Shown piece by piece: positions 7,264 through 14,604 of a stretch of 17,082 nucleotides of DNA. Source of the DNA: UBA1425 sp045537495 (GTDB lineage: Bacteria; Bacillota; Clostridia; Oscillospirales; Acutalibacteraceae); assembly GCA_045537495.1 (NCBI GenBank), contig JAZSPN010000090.1:1-17082 (forward strand), written 5' to 3'. How positions within the stretch are numbered: the first letter of the stretch is position 1; every line of letters starts with the position of its first letter. Position numbers and translations under genes: made by a program. Under the pieces are notes generated by a model. It was not told where the DNA came from. It ran no database searches and saw nothing but the letters and a program-made list of their open reading frames with translations.

Positions 7264-7310
7264 AGTATAAAACAAAAAATTTTACAATTAATGATTCTGA
7301 GCAATTTTAT

Positions 7311-7343
7311 GGGGTTCTACAGGCTTTAGATCTGCAGAACCCC
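7311..7343. repeat. Strong intergenic hairpin, possible terminator for the HAD gene
   Basis: GGGGTTCT (7311-7318) pairs with AGAACCCC (7336-7343), with CAG/CTG extending the stem past one mismatch. It lies about 50 nt beyond the stop of the minus-strand HAD gene. The minus-strand side has only a CATAAAATT tail, so it is not a textbook terminator. Confidence 0.5.
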
Positions 7344-7393
7344 TCCTCTATATGGTTTTATCGGTCTTCGCTTTTTTTACATCCCCTTTTGAT

Positions 7394-8131
7394 TTATAAG
7401 GAGAGAAGGTGTTCTCTCAGTACGTTCCAGTTGTTAACGGTGAGGTAATCGAAACCGTCGGCGTGACGCATTTCGAAGGGGAGGGAAGACTTTTCGTCGA
7501 TAAGCACGGGAGTCATACCGCAGCTTTTTGAGCCGTAGACATCGGCGATGAGGGTATCGCCACAGTACCAGCAGTCCTCGGGATCGAGATGAGCGTATCC
7601 GGCGGCAGCGGTGAATATTGTGCTTACGGGCTTTTTGAAAAGTATGTCGGCACTCGAAAGGCAGAATTCGGGTTTTGCATTCGGAATCCAGTGCTCTATC
7701 GAGAGAGCCAGACTGTCACCGCTCATCATATTGTTGCTGATGATTGCAGAGCGGATTGAAAGTGATCGGAGGGCATCGAAAAGTTCGGGAATGCCGTCGA
7801 GGACGTTTCTCGTCGAATTACAGCGGTCAAAGATTTCTTCGCGATGTGCCATGGAGATATCGAAGTGAAGTCCCGTGTGCCACGTGGCATACATTATCAC
7901 GGAGGACAGGGGGATATCGAGATCGGTTCCGCTTTTCGATTTGAGAGATATATCGACCTCGTCCATGAAATCGTTCCAGAGCTGTGCGAGGGCATCGTCG
8001 TCGGTGATTTCGGGATTTTTCGCCGAAAGACGGAGAGCTGAAAATCCGTCCTTCGGAATACATTTGCCGTCGTTGAAAAGAGTTCCGCCGACGTCGAAGA
8101 GAATCATTTTCGGTTTTTTGCAATATGACAC
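7394..8131 (-). CDS. HAD-superfamily hydrolase
   Basis: The 245-residue product has the HAD phosphatase motifs: I, FDVGGTL with nucleophile D13; II, IISNN with S132; III, FKKP with K166/K167; IV, CGDTLIAD with D192 and D197. Position D+2 is Gly instead of the acid/base Asp seen in most HAD phosphatases, a variant known in part of the superfamily, so the mechanism or substrate may differ. The insert between motifs I and II (about 20-125) is an alpha-helical cap of the C1 type. Substrate is not predictable. Translation starts at GTG 8131, fixed by AAGGGGTG 5 nt upstream. It follows the cysteine-rich membrane protein with a 15-nt gap, so the two are probably co-transcribed. Confidence 0.88.
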   Translation of the reverse strand: MSYCKKPKMILFDVGGTLFNDGKCIPKDGFSALRLSAKNPEITDDDALAQLWNDFMDEVDISLKSKSGTDLDIPLSSVIMYATWHTGLHFDISMAHREEIFDRCNSTRNVLDGIPELFDALRSLSIRSAIISNNMMSGDSLALSIEHWIPNAKPEFCLSSADILFKKPVSTIFTAAAGYAHLDPEDCWYCGDTLIADVYGSKSCGMTPVLIDEKSSLPFEMRHADGFDYLTVNNWNVLREHLLSL

Positions 8132-8136
8132 AGTAT

Positions 8137-8144
8137 CACCCCTT
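8137..8144 (-). promoter_or_regulatory. Ribosome binding site deciding a GTG start
   Basis: AAGGGGTG lies 5 nt before GTG at 8131. The next in-frame ATG is eight codons inside and has no such site. Confidence 0.7.
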
Positions 8145-8146
8145 AA

Positions 8147-8908
8147 TTATTTGCGAAGCTTCTGACAGTATTGAGTGCAAAGCTTGTCGGTACATTTTGA
8201 GCATTTGAGAGCGTCGTTTGACATAAACCAGAAGCGTTCGGGATACATCATGACGCTGATTTCCCAGACAACCCATACGGCGAACGCCATGAGCAGCAGG
8301 GAAACGGAAAAGAAGCTGTTGATGAAAAGCATGGGAGTGAACATCATCAGGTGATCCCAGTTGAAGATTCTGCAGGTGGTACAGCATCTGTTTTTCATGA
8401 TAAGGCGGAAAGGACACCAGACAAGCACGCAGATGAGATCACATACGTAAAATCCGACACTTATAAGGAACAGATGTGACGAAGAAAGCACGCCGCACTT
8501 GTAAAGAATACCGAGAATGATGATGAGGACTGCCCATATGACGAAAACCTTATAAGCGGATTTCGTGGCAGAGATGACGTAATCCTTCAGCGCCGTATAA
8601 TTGAGCACATCTTTGTTCGGCTTAAAGCGAATGTTGAAAAGCTTCTGAGAGCCCAGGGGGATGTGTTCTTTGACGGGGATGAGCTGGAATATCATGTCGA
8701 TGATCCATATAAGCCAGATAATATGTAAAGGTGACAGCGTGTGAAAGAAATTGCTTCCTTCAAGAACGCTGAGCCATTCAGGCTTCATTATAAACATCAC
8801 GACGGATAAGGCGAAAATGATACATCGCGCAATGAGCTTCAAAAAATATGTTTTGCGCGTTTTTGACATGGGCTTTTTCTGTCTGACGGGTTTATCTGCA
8901 ATTTGCAT
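8147..8908 (-). CDS. Polytopic membrane protein with two cysteine clusters
   Basis: With the start at ATG 8908, preceded by GGAGG, the product has 253 residues. A longer frame to 9004 would run through the promoter. About five or six membrane segments are visible (around 25-41, 60-78, 119-137, 145-164, 187-220). Two cysteine groups stand out: WCPFRLIMKNRCCTTC (C165, C175, C176, C179) between membrane segments, and CSKCTDKLCTQYC (C236, C239, C244, C248) near the C-terminus, a CX2CX4CX3C pattern. Such spacing suits an Fe-S cluster or zinc site. I do not recognise a named family. A redox or electron-transfer role at the membrane is inference only. The HAD gene follows 15 nt downstream. Confidence 0.85.
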   Translation of the reverse strand: MQIADKPVRQKKPMSKTRKTYFLKLIARCIIFALSVVMFIMKPEWLSVLEGSNFFHTLSPLHIIWLIWIIDMIFQLIPVKEHIPLGSQKLFNIRFKPNKDVLNYTALKDYVISATKSAYKVFVIWAVLIIILGILYKCGVLSSSHLFLISVGFYVCDLICVLVWCPFRLIMKNRCCTTCRIFNWDHLMMFTPMLFINSFFSVSLLLMAFAVWVVWEISVMMYPERFWFMSNDALKCSKCTDKLCTQYCQKLRK

Positions 8909-8937
8909 GGTATTCCTCCGATATAACAAGTAATGCG

Positions 8938-8966
8938 AGTATAACATATTTTTTGAATTTTGTACA
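8938..8966 (-). promoter_or_regulatory. Sigma-A-like promoter for the cysteine-rich protein and HAD gene
   Basis: On the minus strand TGTACA (8961-8966), 17-nt spacer, TATACT (8938-8943), about 29 nt before the start at 8908. The -35 box is weak. Confidence 0.55.
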
Positions 8967-8983
8967 GTGGAAAAACTGCTTTT

Positions 8984-9019
8984 GAAGAAAAAGAAAACCG
9001 CCACCGAGAAGGTGACGGC
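8984..9019 (-). terminator. Terminator of the lexA-rarA operon
   Basis: On the minus strand CCGTCACC, loop TTCTC, GGTGGCGG (8 bp with one T-G pair) followed by TTTTCTTTTTC. It lies 15 nt after the stop of the small membrane protein at 9034. Confidence 0.88.
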
Positions 9020-9033
9020 AGAGAAATCCGTAA

Positions 9034-9408
9034 TCAGGAGTTTTGCTGTTCCTCTTCGTGTTCCTTGATGGCGGCACGAAGCTTCTTTTTTTCATTTACA
9101 CTGACAATTACCGTGATGACTACAATTACTGCAAGGACAATGAAAATTGTCATAAGACCGTAATCGTTCCAGAAATAGATGAGCTTGTTCAGCTTTTCGG
9201 CAGTTTCCGCAGATATGCCGTGCTCGTATTTTTTTTCTCTTTCGTTTTTATTGATTGCCGTTGCGCCCTCATTTTGTGTGTCGGCATAGGAGATGCCCTC
9301 GTCGGGATCGTCGTAATTGTGGTTGCCGAGAACGGCAAAGCAATTAAATGAAAAGATGAACAACAGAAGGACAGCTGCAATTAAGGCGGATATACGTTTT
9401 TTTCTCAT
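9034..9408 (-). CDS. Small exported membrane protein coupled to rarA
   Basis: The 124-residue product has a signal peptide or first membrane segment (1 to about 25, ending CFAVLG), a polar acidic stretch of about 55 residues (NHNYDDPDEGISYADTQ...), a single membrane segment at about 84-103 (LMTIFIVLAVIVVITVIVSV), and a charged tail (NEKKKLRAAIKEHEEEQQNS). It overlaps the rarA stop by four bases (ATGA), with a GGTGA site. Being last in the lexA-rarA operon, it should rise during DNA damage. I recognise no family. SOS-induced small membrane proteins elsewhere in Firmicutes (YneA type) restrain division, but no sequence similarity supports that here. Confidence 0.8.
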   Translation of the reverse strand: MRKKRISALIAAVLLLFIFSFNCFAVLGNHNYDDPDEGISYADTQNEGATAINKNEREKKYEHGISAETAEKLNKLIYFWNDYGLMTIFIVLAVIVVITVIVSVNEKKKLRAAIKEHEEEQQNS

Positions 9409-10682
9409 TTTTTATCACCGTTTCCTTTGATTTTTGACCAGTATTCTTTGGCGGTCTGTTCGGTCTTGTTGTCGCCGAAGGTGTAGTATACGCTGTTTTT
9501 CAGCGCATCGGGAAGATACTGCTGTGAAGTCCAGTGGTGGGGATAGTCGTGAGGGTAATTGTAAAACTGCCCTTTGACGGGATTATCTTCTCCGTCGCAG
9601 TGAACATTCTGAAGGTGCCTCGGAATATTTCCGATATTTCCTTTTCTGATGTCTGAAAGAGCCTTGTCGAAGGCAAGATATGCCGAGTTCGACTTCGGAG
9701 AGTTACAGACAAGCACGACCGCATCGGCAAGCGGAATTCTGGCTTCGGGCATACCTACCATGAGTGCCGTATCGACGGCCGATTTGACGATGGGAATTAT
9801 CATCGGATAGGCAAGACCGACATCCTCGCAAGCACAGACCATAAGTCGGCGACAGGCGGAGGGCATATCACCCGCCTCGAGAAGTCTTGCAAGATAGTGA
9901 AGTGCCGCATCGGGATCGGAGCCACGCATCGACTTCTGGAAAGCCGAAAGAATGTCGTAATGCTTGTCACCGTCACGGTCGTAGCGCATGGCACTTTTTT
10001 GAGTCAGTGAAACGGCGGTTTCAAGCGTTATCAGACGTTTACCGTCCGACGGTGCAGTGGAGAGAACGCATAATTCGACGGAATTCATCGCTTTTCTGAC
10101 GTCGCCGCCACAAGCCTTTGCAATATGAAGTGCAACGCCGTCTTCGAGTTCAATCGTTTCGTTACGGTCATCCGCCATAACCGAAAATGCTCTCTCTATG
10201 GCAGGTATCGTATCGGAGGGTTCAACCGTCTTGAATTCAAATACGGTTGAACGGCTGAGAATTGCATTGTACACATAGAAATAGGGGTTTTCGGTAGTTG
10301 ATGCAATGAGGGTGATTGTACCTTTTTCGATATGCTCAAGGAGAGTCTGTTGCTGTTTCTTGTTAAAATACTGGATTTCGTCGAGGTATAAAAGAATTCC
10401 GTTCGGAGCCAAAAAAGTGTCAACGCGGGAAATGACATCCTTTATATCGGAAGTGCCCGCCGTGGTGCCGTTAAGCTTGACAAGATGACGGTTGGTCTGC
10501 TTCGCAATTATGCCTGCAAGCGTTGTTTTGCCGATACCGGGAGGACCGTAAAAAATCATGTTGGGAAGCTCACCCGACAGAATGATATTCCTCAGCGGTT
10601 TATTTTCACCGAGAAGATGACGCTGCCCGACGATGTCATCTATCGTCTGCGGACGGAGTCTTTCTGCCAACGGGATTGGCAT
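9405..10682 (-). CDS. rarA: Replication-associated recombination protein A (AAA+ ATPase, MgsA/WHIP family)
   Basis: The 425-residue product is a full-length RarA/MgsA ATPase, related to clamp-loader subunits, which acts at stalled forks in recombination and repair. The N-terminus (PLAERLRPQTIDDIVGQ) is typical. Walker A is GPPGIGKTT at 46-54, Walker B LLYLDE at 97-102, sensor 1 STTENP at 128-133 and the arginine-finger segment LSRS at 142-145. The C-terminal half (about 225-425) has the MgsA helical tetramerisation part, with DPDAALHYLARLLEAGDMP and AYPMIIPIVKSAVDTALMVGMPEARIPLADAVV. The start at 10682 follows AAAGGCGG. It lies 16 nt after lexA and overlaps the next gene by four bases. Confidence 0.95.
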   Translation of the reverse strand: MPIPLAERLRPQTIDDIVGQRHLLGENKPLRNIILSGELPNMIFYGPPGIGKTTLAGIIAKQTNRHLVKLNGTTAGTSDIKDVISRVDTFLAPNGILLYLDEIQYFNKKQQQTLLEHIEKGTITLIASTTENPYFYVYNAILSRSTVFEFKTVEPSDTIPAIERAFSVMADDRNETIELEDGVALHIAKACGGDVRKAMNSVELCVLSTAPSDGKRLITLETAVSLTQKSAMRYDRDGDKHYDILSAFQKSMRGSDPDAALHYLARLLEAGDMPSACRRLMVCACEDVGLAYPMIIPIVKSAVDTALMVGMPEARIPLADAVVLVCNSPKSNSAYLAFDKALSDIRKGNIGNIPRHLQNVHCDGEDNPVKGQFYNYPHDYPHHWTSQQYLPDALKNSVYYTFGDNKTEQTAKEYWSKIKGNGDKK

Positions 10683-10698
10683 GCGATTACCGCCTTTC

Positions 10699-11289
10699 TT
10701 AATAATATCTGATGACCGCCGTAATCTTGCCGAGAATTTCGACGTGATCGACTATGATGGGCTCGTAAAGTGCATTTGCAGGCTGTAAGCGGTAGTAGCC
10801 GTTTTCCTTATAAAAAGTTTTGACGGTCGCTTCGTCGTCAACCAGTGCAACGATCAATTCGCCGTTCACGGCGGACGAAGTCTTTTCGGCAACGACAATG
10901 TCGCCGTCGAGGATACCCGCTTCTATCATGCTCTCCCCCTTGACGTGGAGTGCGAAAAGCTCCTTGTCGGAAGGGATTCTGCCCGTGTAGGGGATATAGC
11001 TTTCAATCTGCTCAACGGCAAGCAACGGGGCGCCTGCCGCGACAGTGCCGAGTAACGGGACCTGAACGGTGTTGTCGGATCTGCCGACGATGCGGATCGA
11101 TCTTTTGAGCATGGGATCACGTTCTATGTATCCCGCTTTTTCGAGAGCATTGAGGTTTGCCTGCACGGAAGATGTTGAGCGAAGACCGACCGCGGAGCCG
11201 ATTTCACGAACCGATGGCGGAATGCCGTCCTGAAGCCGCTTTACAAGAAAATCGTATACTTTTCGCTGGGTTTCGTTGAGTTTCTCCAT
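10699..11289 (-). CDS. lexA: LexA, SOS-response repressor
   Basis: With the start at ATG 11289 (GGAGG site 8 nt upstream) the product has 196 residues, close to family length. Residues 1-65 form the winged helix (ETQRKVYDFLVKRLQDGIPPSVREI, then GLRSTSSVQANLNALEKAGYIERD). The S24-type self-cleavage domain has the scissile Ala85-Gly86 in GTVAAGAP, nucleophile S120 in GESMIEAG and general base K157 in EATVKTF. All residues for RecA-stimulated autocleavage are present. A LexA-box-like operator overlaps its own -35, so autoregulation is expected. rarA follows after 16 nt. The longer reading from 11322 lacks a ribosome site. Confidence 0.96.
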   Translation of the reverse strand: MEKLNETQRKVYDFLVKRLQDGIPPSVREIGSAVGLRSTSSVQANLNALEKAGYIERDPMLKRSIRIVGRSDNTVQVPLLGTVAAGAPLLAVEQIESYIPYTGRIPSDKELFALHVKGESMIEAGILDGDIVVAEKTSSAVNGELIVALVDDEATVKTFYKENGYYRLQPANALYEPIIVDHVEILGKITAVIRYY

Positions 11290-11320
11290 AAAAATATCCT
11301 CCGTATAACTATATATACTC

Positions 11321-11349
11321 ATTATAGCATACTATGCCGAGAAATGCAA
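11321..11349 (-). promoter_or_regulatory. lexA promoter
   Basis: On the minus strand TTGCAT (11344-11349), 17-nt spacer, TATAAT (11321-11326). Only the -10 box is strong. The -35 box is overlapped by the LexA operator. Confidence 0.7.
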
Positions 11350-11360
11350 ACATTTGTTTA
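11347..11360. promoter_or_regulatory. LexA operator (SOS box)
   Basis: CAAACATTTGTTTA matches the Firmicute SOS box CGAACATATGTTCG at 10 of 14 positions and keeps the dyad AAAC-N4-GTTT. It overlaps the -35 region of lexA by three bases, the place expected for repression. Confidence 0.7.
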
Positions 11361-11380
11361 CCTGAATTTGAATTTTTTAT

Positions 11381-11410
11381 GTATATTTCTGACACAAGAG
11401 AGGAAAAATA
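11381..11410 (+). promoter_or_regulatory. Sigma-F-like forespore promoter for the SpoIIQ-like gene
   Basis: GTATA (11381-11385), exactly 16 nt, then GGAAAAATA (11402-11410). This fits the sigma-F pattern GYWTA-N16-GGNRANA well. spoIIQ of Bacillus subtilis is a sigma-F gene, so the site agrees with the gene that follows. No sigma-A promoter is evident. Confidence 0.5.
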
Positions 11411-11442
11411 CAGACAGACGATAAATGAAAGGATAAGTGACA

Positions 11443-12123
11443 ATGAAGAAAACGGGTAAATCGAGGCTTACGTACGCGGTGCTCACGTGTTGCATGATAG
11501 CCGTATCGGTCGGTGCATGGGGAGCGGCAAACGGTAACCGGGATAGAATTACATCGGAAAACACTGAGCCGTATCAGACGGTATTCAACATACCGAGTGA
11601 AAACGTGGAGGCAGATGTGCCGATAACGGATGTGCCCGACACGAGAGTGTACGAAGAAACGGAAACGACAGAAATGACGACACTCGATGAATCCGACAAC
11701 ACACCGTACACGGGGAATTTTGCACTTCCGACGGCATCTCAGTTTATCACGAAGGATTATTCCGACGGGGCAATGGTTTATTCCAACACGATGCAGGACT
11801 GGAGAATTCACAACGGAATCGACTTCGGCGACAGCAGGGGACAGGCGGTAATGGCGATACACGACGGAGTTGTGACCGAGGTGAAAAAGGATGCTCTGTG
11901 GGGTACGTCGGTAACAATTGATCACGGACAGGGTGTCGTGGCGAAATACTGCGGACTTTCCGCCGACAACGTGCCCGAGGAGGGCTGTCACGTTGAAAAA
12001 TATGCGGTGATCGGAACGATTGACACCATTCCCATTGAGAGCAAGGACGGTCCGCATCTGCATTTCGAAATCACAGTTGACGGAAAAACGGCAGATCCGT
12101 TGAAGGTTATAAACAAAAAGTGA
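11443..12123 (+). CDS. SpoIIQ-like M23 (LytM) peptidase
   Basis: The 226-residue product has an N-terminal membrane anchor or signal (about 9-30), a Thr/Glu/Asp-rich linker (35-90) and a LytM/M23 domain (95-222). The zinc site is complete: H123 and D127 in HNGIDFG, H208 in HLHFE, with H206 as the second active-site histidine and H161 in the IDHG strand. An active endopeptidase that cuts peptidoglycan cross-bridges is therefore possible. The single anchor, length, sporulation genes nearby and the sigma-F-like promoter favour SpoIIQ, the forespore partner of SpoIIIAH in engulfment; a general cell-wall M23 enzyme is the alternative. Clostridial SpoIIQ proteins often keep the active site, unlike Bacillus subtilis SpoIIQ. 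I chose ATG 11443 over GTG 11437 because AAAGGA is 9 nt before it. Confidence 0.82.
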   Translation: MKKTGKSRLTYAVLTCCMIAVSVGAWGAANGNRDRITSENTEPYQTVFNIPSENVEADVPITDVPDTRVYEETETTEMTTLDESDNTPYTGNFALPTASQFITKDYSDGAMVYSNTMQDWRIHNGIDFGDSRGQAVMAIHDGVVTEVKKDALWGTSVTIDHGQGVVAKYCGLSADNVPEEGCHVEKYAVIGTIDTIPIESKDGPHLHFEITVDGKTADPLKVINKK

Positions 12124-12124
12124 G

Positions 12125-12153
12125 TTGACAGCACGTCTTTTTGCGGTTATTAT
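12125..12153 (+). promoter_or_regulatory. Strong sigma-A promoter for the alpha-galactosidase
   Basis: TTGACA (12125-12130, perfect), 17-nt spacer, TATTAT (12148-12153). It begins two bases after the preceding stop and lies 22 nt before the start codon, so the alpha-galactosidase has its own promoter. I see no operator or catabolite-response site. Confidence 0.85.
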
Positions 12154-12175
12154 ATTTACCGTAAGGAGGCGTGTT

Positions 12176-14137
12176 ATGGATTTTTTGAAAAACGGGAGAA
12201 AATTCAGTTTTTTATACGGCGGAAAATCCTTTTGGGATACAGAATGTTCCGTTGAAACAAAGGAGGATGAGTCTTCCGTTACAACGGTTTACAGACTGCC
12301 CGACGGTCTGACGGTTACGAACTGCTTACGTGAGCGTGATGATTCGTATGAGTGGGTGAATTTCTTTGAAAACACATCGGACACTCCGTCGGAAATAATA
12401 TCGGAGCTTTACGACGCTTTTGTTGATCTGCCTCTTGAGCATGAGGAGAAGCTGTCGTGGACAGCGTATCAACCCGACTTCTCCGATGTGACGACGGTAT
12501 ATGCACCGAAGGGCTCAACGTGGGATTTTGACGATTTTGCATCGGATGCGGATGTTCACAGCAACAACCGCTACAAGGGACATCTGTCCGTCGGCAGAAC
12601 AAAGAAGTATTCGGCATCGGGCGGACGTTCAAGCGAGAACATGGCGCCGTTTTTCAACATTCATAAAAACGGCAAGGGATATATTTGTGCAATAGGCTGG
12701 TCGGGACAGTGGAATTGCGAGATGACGAGAAATCCCGAAAGCATCACGGTAAAGGCGAAGATCGAGGACACTCATTTCCGACTTCTGCCGGGCGAAAGAA
12801 TACGTACTTCGTCGTTTGTTGTAATGCCGTACGACGGTACGGTTGCCGAATCGCACAATAAATGGAGAAGACTTCTGAAGAAACACTTCTCCCTCATCGG
12901 AAAAGAGGGACGCGACTTACAAGGTCCTCTTTGCGCAAGCTTCTGGGGCGGAATGAAAACTTCGTCGGTGCTTCAAAGAATCGGCATTCTCGACAAATGG
13001 GAAATCCCCGTCGAATACATCTGGATGGATGCAGGCTGGTACGGTGCCGACACGAAGCCGACACCCGATGAATTCGAGGGCGACTGGGGCTCACATACGG
13101 GAGATTGGAGAGTAAGTCCCCTCATTCACCCGAACAGCCTCAAAGATGTTTCGTCCGCCGTTCATAATTCGGGAAGAAAATTTTTACTCTGGTTCGAAAT
13201 CGAAAGAATCAATAAAACGACACCGATTTTTAAAGAGCATCCCGAATACTTCTTCAAAACGGAAAATCCCGAAAAGTCGGACCGCATACTGAATCTCGGC
13301 AACGAGGAAGCATGGAATTACTGCTTCGAAACGCTGTCGGGGCTTATCGGCGATATCGGAATCGACTGCTACCGTCAGGACTTCAACACGAGTCCGCTTC
13401 CCGACTGGAGATTCAGCGATGAGAAGGACAGACGGGGTATCGGCGAGATAAAGCATATCTGTGGAATGTACCGACTCTGGGATGCACTTCTTGAGCGTTT
13501 CCCGACGCTCATCATTGATAACTGTGCTTCGGGAGGAAGAAGAATCGACATCGAAACACTCCGAAGAAGCATACCTCTTTGGAGAAGCGATTATCAGTGC
13601 CCCGCGAATTTTTTGGCGAAAGGCTCACAGTGCCACAATCTTTCCTACAACGCTTGGATGCCGTATTCGGGCACAAGCACGGGGAGAATGTATGACACTT
13701 ACCGTATGAGAAGCGGTTATTCTTCTGCCATGACAACAAATTATACATTCAGCGAAAGGGACAGCTTCGGTGACGATCCCGAAAAGCTTCTGTGGCTCAG
13801 AGAAATGCTCAACGAGTATCGGAGAGTCCGTCCTTTCATGAGCGAGGATTTTTATCCGCTGACTCAGATCAGTGACCGAAGTGATATCTGGTGTGCTTCT
13901 CAGTTTAACCGTCCCGAAGAAAATGACGGTGTTTTGCTTGTTTTCCGACGTGAGAATTCACCTTACGAGAAGGCTTTCTTCAAGCTTTCGGGTATCGACA
14001 AAAACAGTGATTATCTGCTTGAAGATGCCGATGACGGAAAGAAAACCGTTATAAGCGGAAAAGAGCTGTCGGAAGGCTTTTCGGTAACGATGGAAAAAGC
14101 GTATTCTTCAAAGATTTACTTCTACACCAAAAAATAA
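12176..14137 (+). CDS. Alpha-galactosidase, GH36 family
   Basis: The 653-residue product (start ATG 12176, AAGGAGG site) is a clan-D glycosidase of family GH36, which removes terminal alpha-galactose from raffinose-type sugars and galactomannan. An N-terminal beta-sandwich (about 1-225) precedes the catalytic barrel. Landmarks: WMDAGWYG near 283, WFEIERI near 338, DCYRQDFN with nucleophile D402, DNCASGGRRID near 450 and acid/base D472 in RSDYQC. The CYRQDFN form marks a GH36 group distinct from the KWD-type enzymes. A C-terminal beta domain ends at YSSKIYFYTKK. There is no signal peptide, so imported oligosaccharides are the likely substrate. No transporter gene is adjacent. The earlier in-frame start at 12125 would overlap the promoter and is rejected. 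Confidence 0.92.
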   Translation: MDFLKNGRKFSFLYGGKSFWDTECSVETKEDESSVTTVYRLPDGLTVTNCLRERDDSYEWVNFFENTSDTPSEIISELYDAFVDLPLEHEEKLSWTAYQPDFSDVTTVYAPKGSTWDFDDFASDADVHSNNRYKGHLSVGRTKKYSASGGRSSENMAPFFNIHKNGKGYICAIGWSGQWNCEMTRNPESITVKAKIEDTHFRLLPGERIRTSSFVVMPYDGTVAESHNKWRRLLKKHFSLIGKEGRDLQGPLCASFWGGMKTSSVLQRIGILDKWEIPVEYIWMDAGWYGADTKPTPDEFEGDWGSHTGDWRVSPLIHPNSLKDVSSAVHNSGRKFLLWFEIERINKTTPIFKEHPEYFFKTENPEKSDRILNLGNEEAWNYCFETLSGLIGDIGIDCYRQDFNTSPLPDWRFSDEKDRRGIGEIKHICGMYRLWDALLERFPTLIIDNCASGGRRIDIETLRRSIPLWRSDYQCPANFLAKGSQCHNLSYNAWMPYSGTSTGRMYDTYRMRSGYSSAMTTNYTFSERDSFGDDPEKLLWLREMLNEYRRVRPFMSEDFYPLTQISDRSDIWCASQFNRPEENDGVLLVFRRENSPYEKAFFKLSGIDKNSDYLLEDADDGKKTVISGKELSEGFSVTMEKAYSSKIYFYTKK

Positions 14138-14148
14138 AAGTGAATGAA

Positions 14149-14190
14149 AAAACTGCAAGTCTGCCGAGAGGGGACTTGCAGTTTTCTTTA
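14149..14190. terminator. Bidirectional terminator between the GH36 gene and the LytTR-DUF3021 pair
   Basis: AAAACTGCAAGTC (14149-14161) pairs perfectly with GACTTGCAGTTTT (14173-14185), an uninterrupted 13-bp stem with A and T runs on both sides. It lies 12 nt after the GH36 stop and directly after the DUF3021 stop on the other strand, so it serves both. Confidence 0.92.
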
Positions 14191-14604
14191 TTTATGATTT
14201 AAATTGTCATTTAGCCTGTTCGTCGTTTTCCTTGCGACGAGATAAGCGGTTATCCATATAATAAGGAAAACTGCGACGAACACAAGTGTAAAAAACAGTA
14301 TCACCTTCGGATTGAACGGTATCCAGCGGTTTACGAGGTAACAGCTGATATATGCAACGTATAAGGACAGACAATGAAGAGTGGCGGATTTTACCACGGA
14401 CCATGATTCGACCTGCTCAAAAACGGTTGTGCCCGCCTGAATAAAGGCGAGAAGATATGTCGAAACCGTCGCCGTCAGGAATTCTTTTGCCGTGAGGGCT
14501 ACGGGTGTGCGGTAAGAGATGCACAAAATCACGATTGCCGTGACGACGGGACCGAAGCCTGCAAATGTCGCACCGCGGTGACAGAAATTTTTTAATACAT
14601 TCAT
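14188..14604 (-). CDS. DUF3021 family membrane protein
   Basis: The 138-residue product (start ATG 14604, AAAGGAGG site) has four membrane segments at roughly 17-33, 40-58, 72-92 and 100-122 and a short basic tail. Length, topology and its place right behind a LytTR regulator fit DUF3021. In other Firmicutes such proteins pair with a single-domain LytTR regulator and seem to control its activity, like an anti-regulator or sensor; this is family knowledge, not shown here. It overlaps the LytTR stop by four bases (ATGA), so its amount is tied to that of the regulator. The longer frame from 14739 lies over the LytTR gene and is not real. Confidence 0.85.
   Translation of the reverse strand: MNVLKNFCHRGATFAGFGPVVTAIVILCISYRTPVALTAKEFLTATVSTYLLAFIQAGTTVFEQVESWSVVKSATLHCLSLYVAYISCYLVNRWIPFNPKVILFFTLVFVAVFLIIWITAYLVARKTTNRLNDNLNHK

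Larger units (their letters stand above)
7148..7388. repeat. Candidate small mobile-type element with imperfect terminal inverted repeats
   Basis: No gene fits here. AAGGGGAT at 7148-7155 is matched by ATCCCCTT at 7381-7388. The inverted similarity continues inward through an A7G run and a GAAG...CCG/CGG...AAAC segment for about 35 nt, with a few mismatches and one-base gaps. Inside lie the three-way-junction repeat (7174-7263) and a GGGGTTCT hairpin (7311-7343). I see no clear target-site duplication. Size and form suit a non-autonomous element (MITE), but chance similarity in an A-rich context is possible. Confidence 0.4.

Noticed and set aside
11377..12063. A 228-residue minus-strand frame opposite the SpoIIQ-like gene
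   Set aside because: It is Cys/His/Arg-rich with no domain, no ribosome site, and is the antisense of a clear M23 gene.
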